A DNA stretch of 64,000 bases from Winogradskya humida (GCF_016862215.1 NZ_BOMN01000113.1:118469-182468), one strand, 5' to 3'. Shown: positions 1-8,711, numbered from the stretch's first letter. Notes: a model not told the origin generated them from the sequence alone. A program made the numbers and translations.

Positions 1-577
1 CGGTGTCCGGGACGGCCCGGCTGGTCAGCGACCAGCGCACCAGCCCAGCGTCGGCGTATTCCGAGCCGAGGATCTGCAGCACGAGGGCCCAGTCGGTGAG
101 CCGGCGCTCCTGCACCTCCCGGTCGGCGAGGATCAGGTTGGCGCCGTAGCAGGTCAACGCGGCGGTGACGGTGCGTTCGCGGCGGTGGTGCAGCAGCCCA
201 ATCTGAGTGGTGCCGTCGGCGGCTGTCGCGGGTAGCCACCGGTATCCGGCGGCCGGTCCCGGCAGGTCCATGAAGTCGGGGTTGGCGGCATACGGTCCGC
301 CGCGGTACTGATGTTGCCCGCTACGGTTCTGCAGCAGTGCCCCGGCCACGACGGGCAGCCACTCGGTGATGCGGCGGCCTTTGAGGCGCAGCAGCCCGAG
401 AACAATCAGCAGCCCGCAGCCGGTGAACGCGGTGGCGGCGGTCCCCCGGTGCCCGGCGGTGAGCAGATTCAGCCCTGCTACGGCGGCGATGATGCCTGCC
501 ACGACCAGGAAAATCTGTGACCAGGCGAATCCGAGCACGGCTCCTTTGCTGGAGCGTGGCGGAAACTGGAACTGCAT
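1..577 (-). CDS. SCO6880-family T4SS membrane protein, partial (3' end outside window)
   Basis: The visible 192 N-terminal residues match the start of SCO6880-type proteins: a short basic head (FPPRSSKG), two hydrophobic segments at about residues 15-35 and 45-62, then a soluble part with the motif WLPVVAGALLQ. In Streptomyces this family sits between a VirB4-like ATPase and a polytopic membrane protein, and the downstream neighbour here agrees. The start ATG at 577 has a good ribosome site (GAGGAG, about 7 nt upstream). The product probably anchors the transfer machine in the membrane, like PrgI/VirB3-type proteins. That role is inference; the family match is strong. Confidence 0.75.
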   Translation of the reverse strand, partial: MQFQFPPRSSKGAVLGFAWSQIFLVVAGIIAAVAGLNLLTAGHRGTAATAFTGCGLLIVLGLLRLKGRRITEWLPVVAGALLQNRSGQHQYRGGPYAANPDFMDLPGPAAGYRWLPATAADGTTQIGLLHHRRERTVTAALTCYGANLILADREVQERRLTDWALVLQILGSEYADAGLVRWSLTSRAVPDT

Positions 578-623
578 CGACAACTCCTCACAGGTCGGAA
601 AAGTTCACGGGTTTCGTGGCCGG

Positions 624-2729
624 TCACAGCGGCACGATCGGGACCTCGGCGGCCACCGACGCGCCACCGGCGCCCGCTCCCCCGCCGGTCTCGCCGGCCG
701 GGCCGGGTTTGCCGCCTGCGCCGGGTTTGCTGCCTGTCTCGGGTGACGTCGGGCTCCCGGCACCGCCGGCCTCCGGCGTCGCATCGCTGCCGCCCTCGGG
801 GGCGCCGCCGGGAGGGGCACCTGTAGCGGGGTTGGTGGGCTGAGCGCCAGGCTGTGGGAGCGGCGGAAGGCTGCCGCCATCGCCGCTGCTGTCGCCCGGC
901 GCGGTGAGCTCGCCCGCGGCAACGTCATGCCGGGCGCTGCGCATCCCCTGCTCGACCTCGCCGGCCTCGTCCGAGTTCGTCGCGCCGTCGCCATCGCCAT
1001 CGCCGGTCTGCTCGTCGCCTGCCGCACCGGTGGTGCTGCTCGGGTCGCCGACCTTGCCGCCGTCCGCGCCGGTGGCGGCGGCGTCGGCTGCTGCGCTGTT
1101 CGGGCCGTCGCCGCCGGCGGCCTCGCCGAGGGCGGCGCCGGGAGTGGTGGGCATCGCGGCGCTGTTGGCAGACATCACCGACGCCGCGCCGGAGCCCGGC
1201 CCCTTCGGGTCGCCGCTCGACCCGCCACCGCCCGCGTCATCACGGGGAGCGTTGGCGTTCCAGCCGTTCATGAAGCCGTCCTGGATGACGCCGCCGACAG
1301 CCACCGGATTGGCCTGCGCGATCAGACCGTGGGCGTTGACGTCGGTCAGGTATCCGTCGACCATCGCGGTAAGCCGCAGCAGGATGTACGGGGCGAAGAC
1401 CATCAACCAGATCAGCAGCACCGCTTTCAGACCGGTCCACAGATCGGACTCGTATCCCGCGCGGCTTCCGTACACCCACAACGCGGCGATCGCGAACTTC
1501 GAGGACGCGAGGGCGTTGACGGTCCAGAACCAGCGGCGACCCCAGTGCCGGGTCTCCGACATCGCCTGCCCAGCCATCGCCCACGCACCGAACAGCGCGG
1601 CGCCGGTGGCCAGGAGACCGCGGAACAGCATCATCACGAACAGGGGCAGCAGCCCGAGCAAGGCGAGGATTGACAGGACGAAGGCGATGAACACCGTCGA
1701 CGCGTCACCGGCCAGTGTGGTGAAGGCGTTACTCCACTCGCGGCCGGTGAACGGGGTGCCGGCGTTGTGTTCCAGCAACGCGATGGTCGCCTGATCCCAG
1801 GCTCCGACGATCGTGTAGGCAATGCCTCCGGCGAAGGTGACACCGAGGATCGCCCGCACGAGACCCCCGAGCGTGGACAGCGGCCCGGGGCCGGCGTTGA
1901 CGCGCAGCCCGTTGATGACCGTCGAGACCACGAACAGCACGAAGATCAGCACAACCAGCACACCCGCGACCGAGTTGTACGTGGAATAAAACGCCTCGTC
2001 GGGTGCGGCGATCGCCGTGGCGCTGAATACCTTCTCCGCGAGCTTGGACAGCAGGACGACCACGCCCTGCACACAGAGGTCGATCAGGCCTTCGATCCCG
2101 GAACGGATCCCCGAGCTGACAGCCTCTTCAGCGCCCTTGGACACCTGGCATGGGACATCGGTCGTGCCGCAGGCGACAGTCGGGTGCGGGTCATAGGACT
2201 GCGCCGCCCACCGGGCCGCCTGGGCGAGGCAGGCGGTGTTCTTGTCCGCCCATAGCGACGGCTGCCCGCTGCGATCAGGGCCGGTCAACAAACCGCAATT
2301 GATCAGCGCGGCCAGCCCGTTGGTACTCGGCCCGTCCATGAGTACCGAGGGCGTCCCGGCCTTCGCAATACCGTCGAGGCTCACCGCTGCCGCCCAGCAG
2401 CTGCGCCGGTCGGCGTCGTCGACGGCTTTCGAGCAGTCGGTGACCCAGTGCGAGCGCCCACCGGCCGGCACGGTGTCGACATGGACCGCCCAGGGCATGC
2501 ACCAGGCCACCTGCCCCGGGGCTTTCGCCGCACAGCCAGCACCGGGCGTCGACGCCGACAGGCTCGGTGTCGGAGCGGGCACCGGCTCTGCTGCGGCCCT
2601 GCCTGAGTGGGACAGCAGAACCAAGACGATCGCCAGGGCCACGACAAGCGAGCCGGAGACCCTGGGCGATACCGTAGATCCCCCAGGTATGTTCCGACCT
2701 GTTCGCGCCAGCTCCAGTAGGGCCGTCAC
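624..2729 (-). CDS. Polytopic TrbL/VirB6-like membrane protein of the transfer operon (SCO6881-type)
   Basis: A 701-aa protein. An N-terminal signal-like hydrophobic stretch (about residues 28-43) is followed by a Cys-containing extracytoplasmic part with about ten Cys to residue 220, five or six transmembrane segments between about 255 and 455, and a roughly 190-residue tail rich in Gly, Ala, Pro, Ser and Asp. This layout is typical of the VirB6/TrbL-like channel component in actinobacterial conjugation clusters. I chose the GTG at 2729 because it overlaps the upstream stop as GTGA, indicating translational coupling; a longer frame reaches 2798. The exact role in a channel is inference. Confidence 0.7.
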   Translation of the reverse strand: MTALLELARTGRNIPGGSTVSPRVSGSLVVALAIVLVLLSHSGRAAAEPVPAPTPSLSASTPGAGCAAKAPGQVAWCMPWAVHVDTVPAGGRSHWVTDCSKAVDDADRRSCWAAAVSLDGIAKAGTPSVLMDGPSTNGLAALINCGLLTGPDRSGQPSLWADKNTACLAQAARWAAQSYDPHPTVACGTTDVPCQVSKGAEEAVSSGIRSGIEGLIDLCVQGVVVLLSKLAEKVFSATAIAAPDEAFYSTYNSVAGVLVVLIFVLFVVSTVINGLRVNAGPGPLSTLGGLVRAILGVTFAGGIAYTIVGAWDQATIALLEHNAGTPFTGREWSNAFTTLAGDASTVFIAFVLSILALLGLLPLFVMMLFRGLLATGAALFGAWAMAGQAMSETRHWGRRWFWTVNALASSKFAIAALWVYGSRAGYESDLWTGLKAVLLIWLMVFAPYILLRLTAMVDGYLTDVNAHGLIAQANPVAVGGVIQDGFMNGWNANAPRDDAGGGGSSGDPKGPGSGAASVMSANSAAMPTTPGAALGEAAGGDGPNSAAADAAATGADGGKVGDPSSTTGAAGDEQTGDGDGDGATNSDEAGEVEQGMRSARHDVAAGELTAPGDSSGDGGSLPPLPQPGAQPTNPATGAPPGGAPEGGSDATPEAGGAGSPTSPETGSKPGAGGKPGPAGETGGGAGAGGASVAAEVPIVPL

Positions 2730-3088
2730 TGGACCAACAGCCAAGCGATGGTGCTTGTCCCCGACCCCACGACAAGAGCGACCAGCCCGGCCTTCCACAT
2801 CATGCTCTTGCCGCGGTCACTGATCATGTGCGCACCGAAAATGGGGCCGACGCCGAACGCAATCGCACCGCCGAGCAGGCCGCACAACGCGGCCACGATG
2901 CCCAAAAACAGCGCCGCGTTCGCGAGTTTGTAGAACAGGTCGGCATCCGGCCCGATGGCGGCCGGGTCCGGGTGGACCTTGCTCCAGTCGAAGCCGCCCG
3001 ACGGAGCCGGGGTTGGGGTGGGAGTCGGTGCCCGCCGTACCGGCAGGGTGCTGGCCTGCATCGCGATCCACGCCACCACGGGCATCAC
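2726..3088 (-). CDS. Small two-TM membrane protein of the transfer operon
   Basis: A 120-aa protein with an N-terminal hydrophobic signal-like stretch, a Pro/Thr-rich linker at about 19-31, and two transmembrane helices at about 57-83 and 97-118. It overlaps the upstream ATPase gene by GTGA (3085-3088) and the downstream polytopic gene by GTGA (2726-2729). The position between the ATPase and the VirB6-like gene and the two-helix form resemble SCO6882-type proteins, and generally VirB2-like subunits. I cannot show that it is a pilin. Confidence 0.65.
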   Translation of the reverse strand: MMPVVAWIAMQASTLPVRRAPTPTPTPAPSGGFDWSKVHPDPAAIGPDADLFYKLANAALFLGIVAALCGLLGGAIAFGVGPIFGAHMISDRGKSMMWKAGLVALVVGSGTSTIAWLLVQ

Positions 3089-4062
3089 GACGCACCGTCA
3101 GTGCTGACGGTAGGCGCGGGTGCGCACCGGCGCAGGACGTCAGCCGCCAGGTTCAGCAAAGCCCGCCGCGTGGCCTTCGCCAAAAGGCGTGCATCAATCG
3201 GTGCGGCGACCGCGAGCATCGGGTCGTACGGGATGGGGTGCACCGCGGCGGCCACACCGGCCGCTTGCCGTAACACCGCCCGAACCTCGCCCGGGGTGCG
3301 TGGGGAGGTCGACACCACTACGAGCACCGGCACCGCCGGTGTATGCGGTGTACGGATCCTCTGTTGGTAGGTCAGCAGCCGCAGGGCATGCTGGATGCTG
3401 TCCGGGGTTGCCCGAGCCACCAGCAGCGCCACTGACGCGTCGGCCAGCACTCGCCAGACGCCGCGGATCTCGGCCATCATCAGGTCCAGCAGCACCAGCG
3501 GATACCACTGCCGCACGACTTCGACGACCGCCATCGCCTCGGCGTGATTCGGCGGGTGCCGGTAGCGAGAGACCTCGACCTCACCGGCCAGAGCCAGCAA
3601 CCCACTCGGGCCCTTCCGGGTCCACCGCTCGACATCGGCGCGGCTGCGCAGGCGCGGCAGCTCCCGCAAAGCGTCCCAGACGGATCCCGACCCGGCGCCG
3701 ACCCGTTCGCCAAGCCCTCCCCAAGCCCGCGGGTTGGCGTCGACAGCGACAACCGCTTCGGGAACAGCCAGGGCCAGCAGGCTCCCCAGCGCGGCAACCA
3801 CCGTGGAGCGGCCGACACCGCCGTCGGCCGAGGACACCGCGAGCAGGCGACGGTGCGGAAGAGCGGCGGCAGCACGCCACACCTGTTCGGCGAGGCCAGC
3901 CGGCCCGAACTCGTGCGGCACCGGCCGTGCCCCGACGCCATCTACAACGCCGGAGATCGGGAGTTCACGTAGACGTGCAGGCAAGGGCGGGATGAGCTGT
4001 CTCGGAGCAAGGCCCTCGGGCTCGGCAATGATGGCAGGTACGGAGGCTCCAGTCAGCGGCAT
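3085..4062 (-). CDS. MinD/ParA-like P-loop ATPase of the transfer operon
   Basis: A 325-aa protein. Residues about 75-90 contain a deviant Walker A (SADGGVGRSTV), followed by VVAVDANP near residue 108 and a hydrophobic Walker-B-like VLLDLMMA stretch. These mark the SIMIBI ParA/MinD class, with Arg replacing the usual P-loop Lys after Gly. It is first of a tightly coupled operon with three membrane proteins and may position or energise the transfer apparatus; that is inference. The start ATG at 4062 precedes the conserved region. An open frame continues upstream to 4437, but its composition is poor and it crosses repeat DNA. Confidence 0.7.
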   Translation of the reverse strand: MPLTGASVPAIIAEPEGLAPRQLIPPLPARLRELPISGVVDGVGARPVPHEFGPAGLAEQVWRAAAALPHRRLLAVSSADGGVGRSTVVAALGSLLALAVPEAVVAVDANPRAWGGLGERVGAGSGSVWDALRELPRLRSRADVERWTRKGPSGLLALAGEVEVSRYRHPPNHAEAMAVVEVVRQWYPLVLLDLMMAEIRGVWRVLADASVALLVARATPDSIQHALRLLTYQQRIRTPHTPAVPVLVVVSTSPRTPGEVRAVLRQAAGVAAAVHPIPYDPMLAVAAPIDARLLAKATRRALLNLAADVLRRCAPAPTVSTDGAS

Positions 4063-4252
4063 GTCTGTCCCGAACGGTGGTCGCGACGACCTGCGGGAGA
4101 TCCGTAACCGCGCGGGCGCGGATCTGCGACTGCAGGCCCCGGCCACGGCTGCGGCCGGATGATCGAGCGACGCGAACGAGCGACCATCGCCGGGAGACTT
4201 CGGTGGACGACTTCCGATCCGAGTGGCATATCGGCGCCAGAATCGGCCAGTG

Positions 4253-4502
4253 GTGAACGGTTCCGAGGTTCTGTCCAGCCGCGGTTGCTCAGGAGGCGAA
4301 TGCTTGCGATCACCATTCGACAGTGCCGTGGTACCAAAATTTTTGGCAGACGATGGGGGATGATGGGAGGTGATGATAAGTGACGTTATTGGCCTACGTA
4401 AATTCATCTCCCACGAGTGCGCCCGGCCGGAGCTCACCTCTTTGCCAGTGAACGGGTTCTGCCCGGCTAAACACTGCCGTGAACGGCCTCAGGCGTGAAC
4501 GG
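4253..4502 (+). repeat. Four copies of the octamer GTGAACGG
   Basis: Exact copies begin at 4253, 4448, 4479 and 4495. An 8-base word is not expected four times in 250 bases. Streptomyces conjugative plasmids use clustered octamers (TRS in clt) as the double-stranded transfer signal, so a transfer-site role is one option and a regulator operator is another. Neither is shown by the sequence. Confidence 0.4.
4351..4380 (+). repeat. Helically phased G-rich decamer cluster (three units)
   Basis: Three consecutive decamers, CGATGGGGGA, TGATGGGAGG and TGATGATAAG, repeat GATGG-like cores at exactly 10-bp spacing, one DNA turn. The same family recurs at 7811, 14255, 14631 (reverse strand) and, as heptamers, at 14910. 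It is probably a protein-binding array in front of the transfer operon. Confidence 0.55.
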
Positions 4503-4644
4503 CGACATCCGACGTAGGAATATCGCGGACGGCTGGCGCCTGGCAGCGAGCCCGTTCGGTCGCTGACGTTCGGGCTGCGTGCGGCAGAAACGCGTCGTCA
4601 GCTATTGGGCGCAGGAGGCCCACAAATTCCCATAAGAGTGCATC

Positions 4645-4674
4645 GGCCCTGCCACCTCATTCAGTGGCAGGGCC
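4645..4674. terminator. Perfect 11-bp hairpin
   Basis: The arms GGCCCTGCCAC (4645-4655) and GTGGCAGGGCC (4664-4674) enclose an 8-nt loop. It follows the stop of the small leftward membrane gene at 4694. There is no U-tract on that strand, which is common for actinobacterial hairpin terminators. A T-run (4688-4694) lies to the right on the plus strand. Confidence 0.6.
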
Positions 4675-4693
4675 CATAGGCGGAACGCTTTTT

Positions 4694-4999
4694 TTACTTG
4701 GGATCGTCAGCGGAGTACGGCCCGCGCCGGGCTTCGATACCGACGATGCGCGCATACCCTTCGACCAGCACGAAAGCGATCACGGCGGCAAACGACAGAG
4801 CGACGAGAGTGAAGAGGAAAATAGAGAAGACGCCATGGAAAAGTTTGAGCGCAGTAGGGGTGTCCTCGCCGGGGTCACCAATTCTCGGATCATAGAGATC
4901 GATGATCGCTAACGCGCCAGCAACGAGGCACAGGGTGAGGATCACGTGGAAGGTCAGCCGCCGTACCAGGTGGTAGGCCTCAAACGGGATCGGCTTCAT
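4694..4999 (-). CDS. Small two-TM membrane protein, function unknown
   Basis: A 101-aa protein with two clear membrane helices at about 14-33 and 54-78, a short acidic loop between them (DPRIGDPGEDTP), and a charged C-terminus ending YSADDPK. Base composition is less GC-rich than its neighbours. It lies alone between the transfer operon promoter region and the P450, with a hairpin terminator downstream. I recognise no family. Element-borne small membrane proteins can act in entry exclusion or transfer, but nothing here proves it. Confidence 0.6.
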   Translation of the reverse strand: MKPIPFEAYHLVRRLTFHVILTLCLVAGALAIIDLYDPRIGDPGEDTPTALKLFHGVFSIFLFTLVALSFAAVIAFVLVEGYARIVGIEARRGPYSADDPK

Positions 5000-5111
5000 C
5001 TCAGCAGCCTAAGGCGGCGGCGCGCTGCGGCGATCCGCGCTCGGAGTGACAGTCCGATACCGGGGGCGCGGTGCCGGCCGCGGCGGCGCCTGCGGAACGA
5101 CCATGGCATGG

Positions 5112-6398
5112 TCACGGCTGTGCCACCGGTGGCAGCGTGCCGTGGGCGACCGGGCAGCGCACTGCGATGGTGGCGGGCAGGGCGGTGTGCTGGCGCACGC
5201 TTACGCTGGGCCGGAAACGGCGATCGTAGCCGGCCGCCAGGGTCAGGTCCGGTAGCCGGCGGGCCAGAACGCTCAGCGCGGTGGTGATTTCGATGCGGGC
5301 CAAGGCGGCGCCGACGCAGTAGTGCGCCCCGGCGCCGAAGCCCAGCTGTTGGCTGAGCCGGGCCCTGCCCGGCTGGAACGTCGCGGGCTGGTCGAAGACG
5401 CGCGGGTCGTGGTTAGCGGCACCGATCAGGACCAGGCAGCGGGATCCGGCCGGGATCAGGGTGCCGTCGAGGTCGACGTCGGTGGTGGTGATGCGCAGCT
5501 GGCCGTCGATGGCGGGGCTGTGGCGCAGGGTTTCCTCGGTGTGCACGGCGGCGTAGTGCTCGTCGACTGCCAGTTGCGCCCATCGGTCGCGGTCGCGCAG
5601 CCCGTGCTCGAGGGCGTGCCCGACGGCGGCGGCCGTGCTTTCCCACCCGGCGACAAGCAGGGTGAGGACCAGCGCCGAGGTTTCCGGCAGGGTGAGCCGG
5701 TGGTCGTCGCCGTCGCGGTAGGACAGCAGGTCGCCGATCAGACCGTGGGGTTGCCAGTTGCGGTGGATCCCGGCGCGTAGTACGACGAGGTCGCGGCAGA
5801 AGTCCCACAGCGCGAGCAGCCCGTTGGCGGCGCTGATCTGGTCGTCGTCGTCGAGCCGGCCGCAGGTGAGGGCCGTGAAATTGTCGGCCCACGCGGCGAT
5901 GCGGCTCATGTCGTCGGCCGGGATGCCGAGCACGTCCAGCATCACGTAGAGCGGAAACCGGGAGCAGAACAGCTCGACCAGATCGACATCGGGCCAAGGC
6001 GTTGCGGCGACCTGGTGGGCAAGATGGTCAGCGAGTTGTTCAGCACGCCGCCGGACCACATCGGCCCAGAGCTGCTCGGCGCGTGTGGATGTGGTGGCGA
6101 ACACCGCGATCAGTGCGGCCCGGGTACGGGCATGCAGCGGCGGGTCGGCGATCACTGGCGGGGCGTCCAGCTGGGTCAGGGTTTTGGCCGCCCGTGGATG
6201 CAGCTGCTGCATCGGCGTCAGGGCGGGGACCGAGAAGCGGCGGGTGTCGGCGAGCACGCTGCGGGCGAGGTCGTGGCCTGCGATCAGCCACAGGTCGAGC
6301 TCGTCGTCATAGGCGACGTGCTCACCGCTGTCGAGAAGCCGTCGCCAGACGGCAGCCGGATCGGTGCCGTAGATGTCGCCAAAAGGTTCGAGGTGCAT
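5112..6398 (-). CDS. Cytochrome P450 (cargo)
   Basis: A 428-aa soluble bacterial P450. The I-helix motif is AGWEST (residues 250-255), ExxR is E289-TL-R292, and the heme loop is FGAGAHYCVGAALA with Cys361 as thiolate ligand. These define a haem mono-oxygenase that needs separate ferredoxin and reductase partners, none of which is seen nearby. AGWES replaces the more common AGx(D/E)T, as in several actinobacterial P450s. The ribosome site AGGAGA precedes the ATG at 6398. The GNAT-like gene lies 69 bp upstream on the same strand, so both may act on one small molecule. The substrate is unknown. Confidence 0.93.
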   Translation of the reverse strand: MHLEPFGDIYGTDPAAVWRRLLDSGEHVAYDDELDLWLIAGHDLARSVLADTRRFSVPALTPMQQLHPRAAKTLTQLDAPPVIADPPLHARTRAALIAVFATTSTRAEQLWADVVRRRAEQLADHLAHQVAATPWPDVDLVELFCSRFPLYVMLDVLGIPADDMSRIAAWADNFTALTCGRLDDDDQISAANGLLALWDFCRDLVVLRAGIHRNWQPHGLIGDLLSYRDGDDHRLTLPETSALVLTLLVAGWESTAAAVGHALEHGLRDRDRWAQLAVDEHYAAVHTEETLRHSPAIDGQLRITTTDVDLDGTLIPAGSRCLVLIGAANHDPRVFDQPATFQPGRARLSQQLGFGAGAHYCVGAALARIEITTALSVLARRLPDLTLAAGYDRRFRPSVSVRQHTALPATIAVRCPVAHGTLPPVAQP

Positions 6399-6467
6399 GA
6401 GGGTCTCCTGTTAGAGGCCGTGGATCAGACGGATGCGGGTTGGCAACTGCCACGACATGTGTGTCCG

Positions 6468-7103
6468 TCAGCCGTCGTGGGCGGCCGGTGCGAGGTGGCG
6501 GCCGGGGTCCTGCGGGATGCGCAACACCGGGTGCAGCAGCGGCCCGTCAGGCAGGTGATACGGCTCGGCGAGGCGGTAGCCGTATGCGGCGAACAGTCTC
6601 AGTTCGTCCTCACTGCCCGCCTCGGCTGCGGCCGCCAACCCAGCGGCGTCGAGGCGGGTGTGCCGGTGATCCAGCAGGGCGTGAAGGCGTAGGTCGCGCC
6701 GCTTCTGTCGGTCGACACCGATGTGGGTGAGGTGGTGATGCGCCGCTGCGAGGCGGTGATGGCTGCTGACGTGATCGGCCATCAGCATGTCGAGGCCGAA
6801 CAGGCCGCAGGTGGCGACCACACGCTTTTCGTAGTCGAGCGGCTCCGGCAGCGCGGTGGTGCGATCCAGCCACACGGCCGCGCCGCTACGGTCAGCGAGC
6901 ATGTCGACCATGCCGTAGATCAGGGCATGCTCGACCAGGATCGTATACCAGGCGTGCAGGAGCCGGGGCCGTTCCCGCGGGTCGGGCACAACCCATTCGG
7001 CTACCGGATCGTCGTGATGGGCTGCCGCGAGTACGCCGGCGATGGTGTCGAGGTCGTTGGTGGTAGCTGAGATGACGGCGGGCAGACTGCCTGACACGTT
7101 CAT
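6468..7103 (-). CDS. GNAT-family acetyltransferase-like protein
   Basis: A 211-aa protein. The C-terminal pattern (a beta strand with HHHLTHIGVD, a helix, then LRLFAAYGYRL and PDGPLLHPVLR) matches the GNAT fold of small-molecule acetyltransferases. The acetyl-CoA pyrophosphate loop, normally R/QxxGxG/A, reads RQKRRDLRLHALL here and lacks the glycines, so activity is doubtful or the cofactor site has changed. A strong ribosome site (GGAGGACG) precedes the ATG at 7103. It is probably co-transcribed with the P450. The substrate is unknown. Confidence 0.75.
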   Translation of the reverse strand: MNVSGSLPAVISATTNDLDTIAGVLAAAHHDDPVAEWVVPDPRERPRLLHAWYTILVEHALIYGMVDMLADRSGAAVWLDRTTALPEPLDYEKRVVATCGLFGLDMLMADHVSSHHRLAAAHHHLTHIGVDRQKRRDLRLHALLDHRHTRLDAAGLAAAAEAGSEDELRLFAAYGYRLAEPYHLPDGPLLHPVLRIPQDPGRHLAPAAHDG

Positions 7104-7956
7104 CGAAACGTCCTCCGCAAAGACGGGCGGATATCCGGGATTCCGGGGGGCTCCGACCCGCGCGGCTCTGGACCCGAGCGGGCCGGGACTCCCCCTCCCG
7201 ATGAAACTGGTGGCAGCCGACCGGCTACGCCATAGATGTCGTGGTGGACTTCGAGGGCGGCTATAAGGTCGGCTTGTGCGTGCTGGCTGGTGTCGGCTTC
7301 GCGGTCGGTGACTAGCTGCTGGAGCTAGGGGTCGTAGCTGTAGTCAGGTAGATGTGAACCTTGTCCTCAACGCGAGCGCTGGTCTGACTCAGCGTCAGGG
7401 TGAGCGGCAGCTCGGCCGTCGTGTTGCTGCCGACGTCCGAAGCGACCGACCACTCGTAAAGAGCGCCGCCAGCAGGGACAACGCATCTAGACGTGGGACG
7501 ACGTGCACCGCTCGCATAGGACAGTCCTCTTCTCATCCCGGCGCACCGGGAGCGGTAAATCCGGTGTGTGATCAGCGCAGGCCACGTACGTGCCGGCCGG
7601 CCTCGGCCCGTCGGCACGCGACCACCAGATGTCTGTGCAGGATCCGGCGCCGCACATCGACCGGCATGACCCGGGCCAGAAACTCATACGGCGACGTCGA
7701 GACAGTCCTGAGAAGCCGTGAAGCGTCGCGATTCCGCAGTCCTGAGTCGGTGAACCGATGTGCTCTCATCACGACTTCGACCCTGCTGGATCACGCGGCG
7801 GACATGTAGATGAAGGGGGAGGATAGGGGGTGATGGAAGATGATGCCGGAACAGGTATTGACCCAACGGCGAAAGACCCGTTACACAGCTTGAGCCGGAC
7901 TTCAATGCCGGTGGTTGACAACTCTGCACGCACACAGGATCACGGGGGTTGGCCGC
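7104..7956. other. 850-base stretch without a confident gene
   Basis: The left end holds the promoter of the leftward GNAT-P450 pair. Short overlapping frames with coding-like composition occur on the minus strand (about 7312-7460 and 7487-7772). One of them reads ACADHTPDLPLPVRRDEKRTV, but none has a recognisable fold, good start or consistent frame, so they may be remnants. The right end holds the phased decamer cluster (7811-7850) upstream of the rightward gene. Confidence 0.4.
7811..7850 (+). repeat. Helically phased G-rich decamer cluster (four units)
   Basis: Four consecutive decamers, TGAAGGGGGA, GGATAGGGGG, TGATGGAAGA and TGATGCCGGA, belong to the same family as those at 4351 and 14255. 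The cluster ends 106 bp before the rightward gene at 7957 and is likely part of its control region. Confidence 0.5.
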
Positions 7957-8625
7957 ATGACGGTGGCGACAGCAGCGTTGCTTGAGGCCGACATGGGCGG
8001 ACGCCTGCCGAGCCCCGTACGTCAAACACTGATCGGCATCGGCGTGCACTGCAACGACACCGTTCTCGCGCTGAACAGCGCCGAGAGCGCGGTCCTGCGC
8101 GCTCAGGCCGCCCGCGCCGCATTCGACAGCGGGCCGGCAGCCTTTCCATGGCAGGCACAGGCCATCAACCAGTGGGTGACAGCCGCCGAGGCCTACCGCG
8201 ATCGCCTGGCTGTCGCTCTCGCCCACTGCGTCGTCCCGTACGCCGTTTTCGTTTCGCGCGTCGCGTCCGACGTCGTGGCGGGCCGCACACCGGCAATGCC
8301 AGCCGTGGGCGAAGTCCTGCCTTCCCAGTTGATCGCTGACGGCGCCCGGCTCCTGCCCGTGATCACGTTCCAGGACGAACGCGAAGCAGTAACAGTGCAG
8401 AACGCCGAGGTTGCGGCCGTGCGGGTGGATCTGTTCGACATCATCGACGATGAGCGGCGCGCGAACAGCGCGAGCCGCTACGACGACCCGCTGGCGGCTA
8501 AGCGGTTAGCGAAGGATTTCCCCGGCGATCTGGCCGAATTCCCCGCAGCACTGCTGACGTACGCATCAACGCTGGCATGGGCGGTCGGCGTCTACACCAA
8601 GACCGGCAACCCGGCGGTGGATTGA
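7957..8625 (+). CDS. Element protein of unknown function, 222 aa
   Basis: A soluble, Ala-rich, mostly helical protein starting TVATAALLEADMGG and ending TGNPAVD, with no signal peptide or clear membrane segment. The region at about 125-160 (LPSQLIADGARLLPVITFQDEREAV) and a later DLFDIIDDERR stretch are not motifs I know. I chose the ATG at 7957, which follows GGGGGTTGG; an in-frame TTG at 7915 would add 14 residues. It stands alone, preceded by the phased decamers found at other element promoters, so it is probably under shared element control. No function can be assigned. Confidence 0.7.
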   Translation: MTVATAALLEADMGGRLPSPVRQTLIGIGVHCNDTVLALNSAESAVLRAQAARAAFDSGPAAFPWQAQAINQWVTAAEAYRDRLAVALAHCVVPYAVFVSRVASDVVAGRTPAMPAVGEVLPSQLIADGARLLPVITFQDEREAVTVQNAEVAAVRVDLFDIIDDERRANSASRYDDPLAAKRLAKDFPGDLAEFPAALLTYASTLAWAVGVYTKTGNPAVD

Positions 8626-8711
8626 GCGCGCCTCGAACTGCGGCGCGGGGCCGATGTCCCTCCTTGTTTGGCCCAGCGCCACAGTTTCAACCACATCCTC
8701 CGCCCGGGTGG

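Larger units (their letters stand above)
4063..4644. other. Non-coding control region upstream of the transfer operon
   Basis: About 580 bases without a convincing gene. It contains the G-rich decamer cluster at 4351-4380 and four copies of the octamer GTGAACGG, both listed separately. An A/T-rich patch (ACCAAAATTTTTGG) lies at about 4333-4346. The region probably holds the promoter of the leftward transfer operon and may hold a cis transfer site. Confidence 0.5.

Noticed and set aside
4063..4437. Extension of the ATPase to 4437
   Set aside because: The extra 125 residues are Arg/Ser/Pro-rich, cross the phased repeats, and have no ribosome site.
7354..7809. 151-codon plus-strand frame before the unknown element gene
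   Set aside because: Arg/Ser/Thr-rich, no ribosome site, and contradicts equally plausible minus-strand frames.
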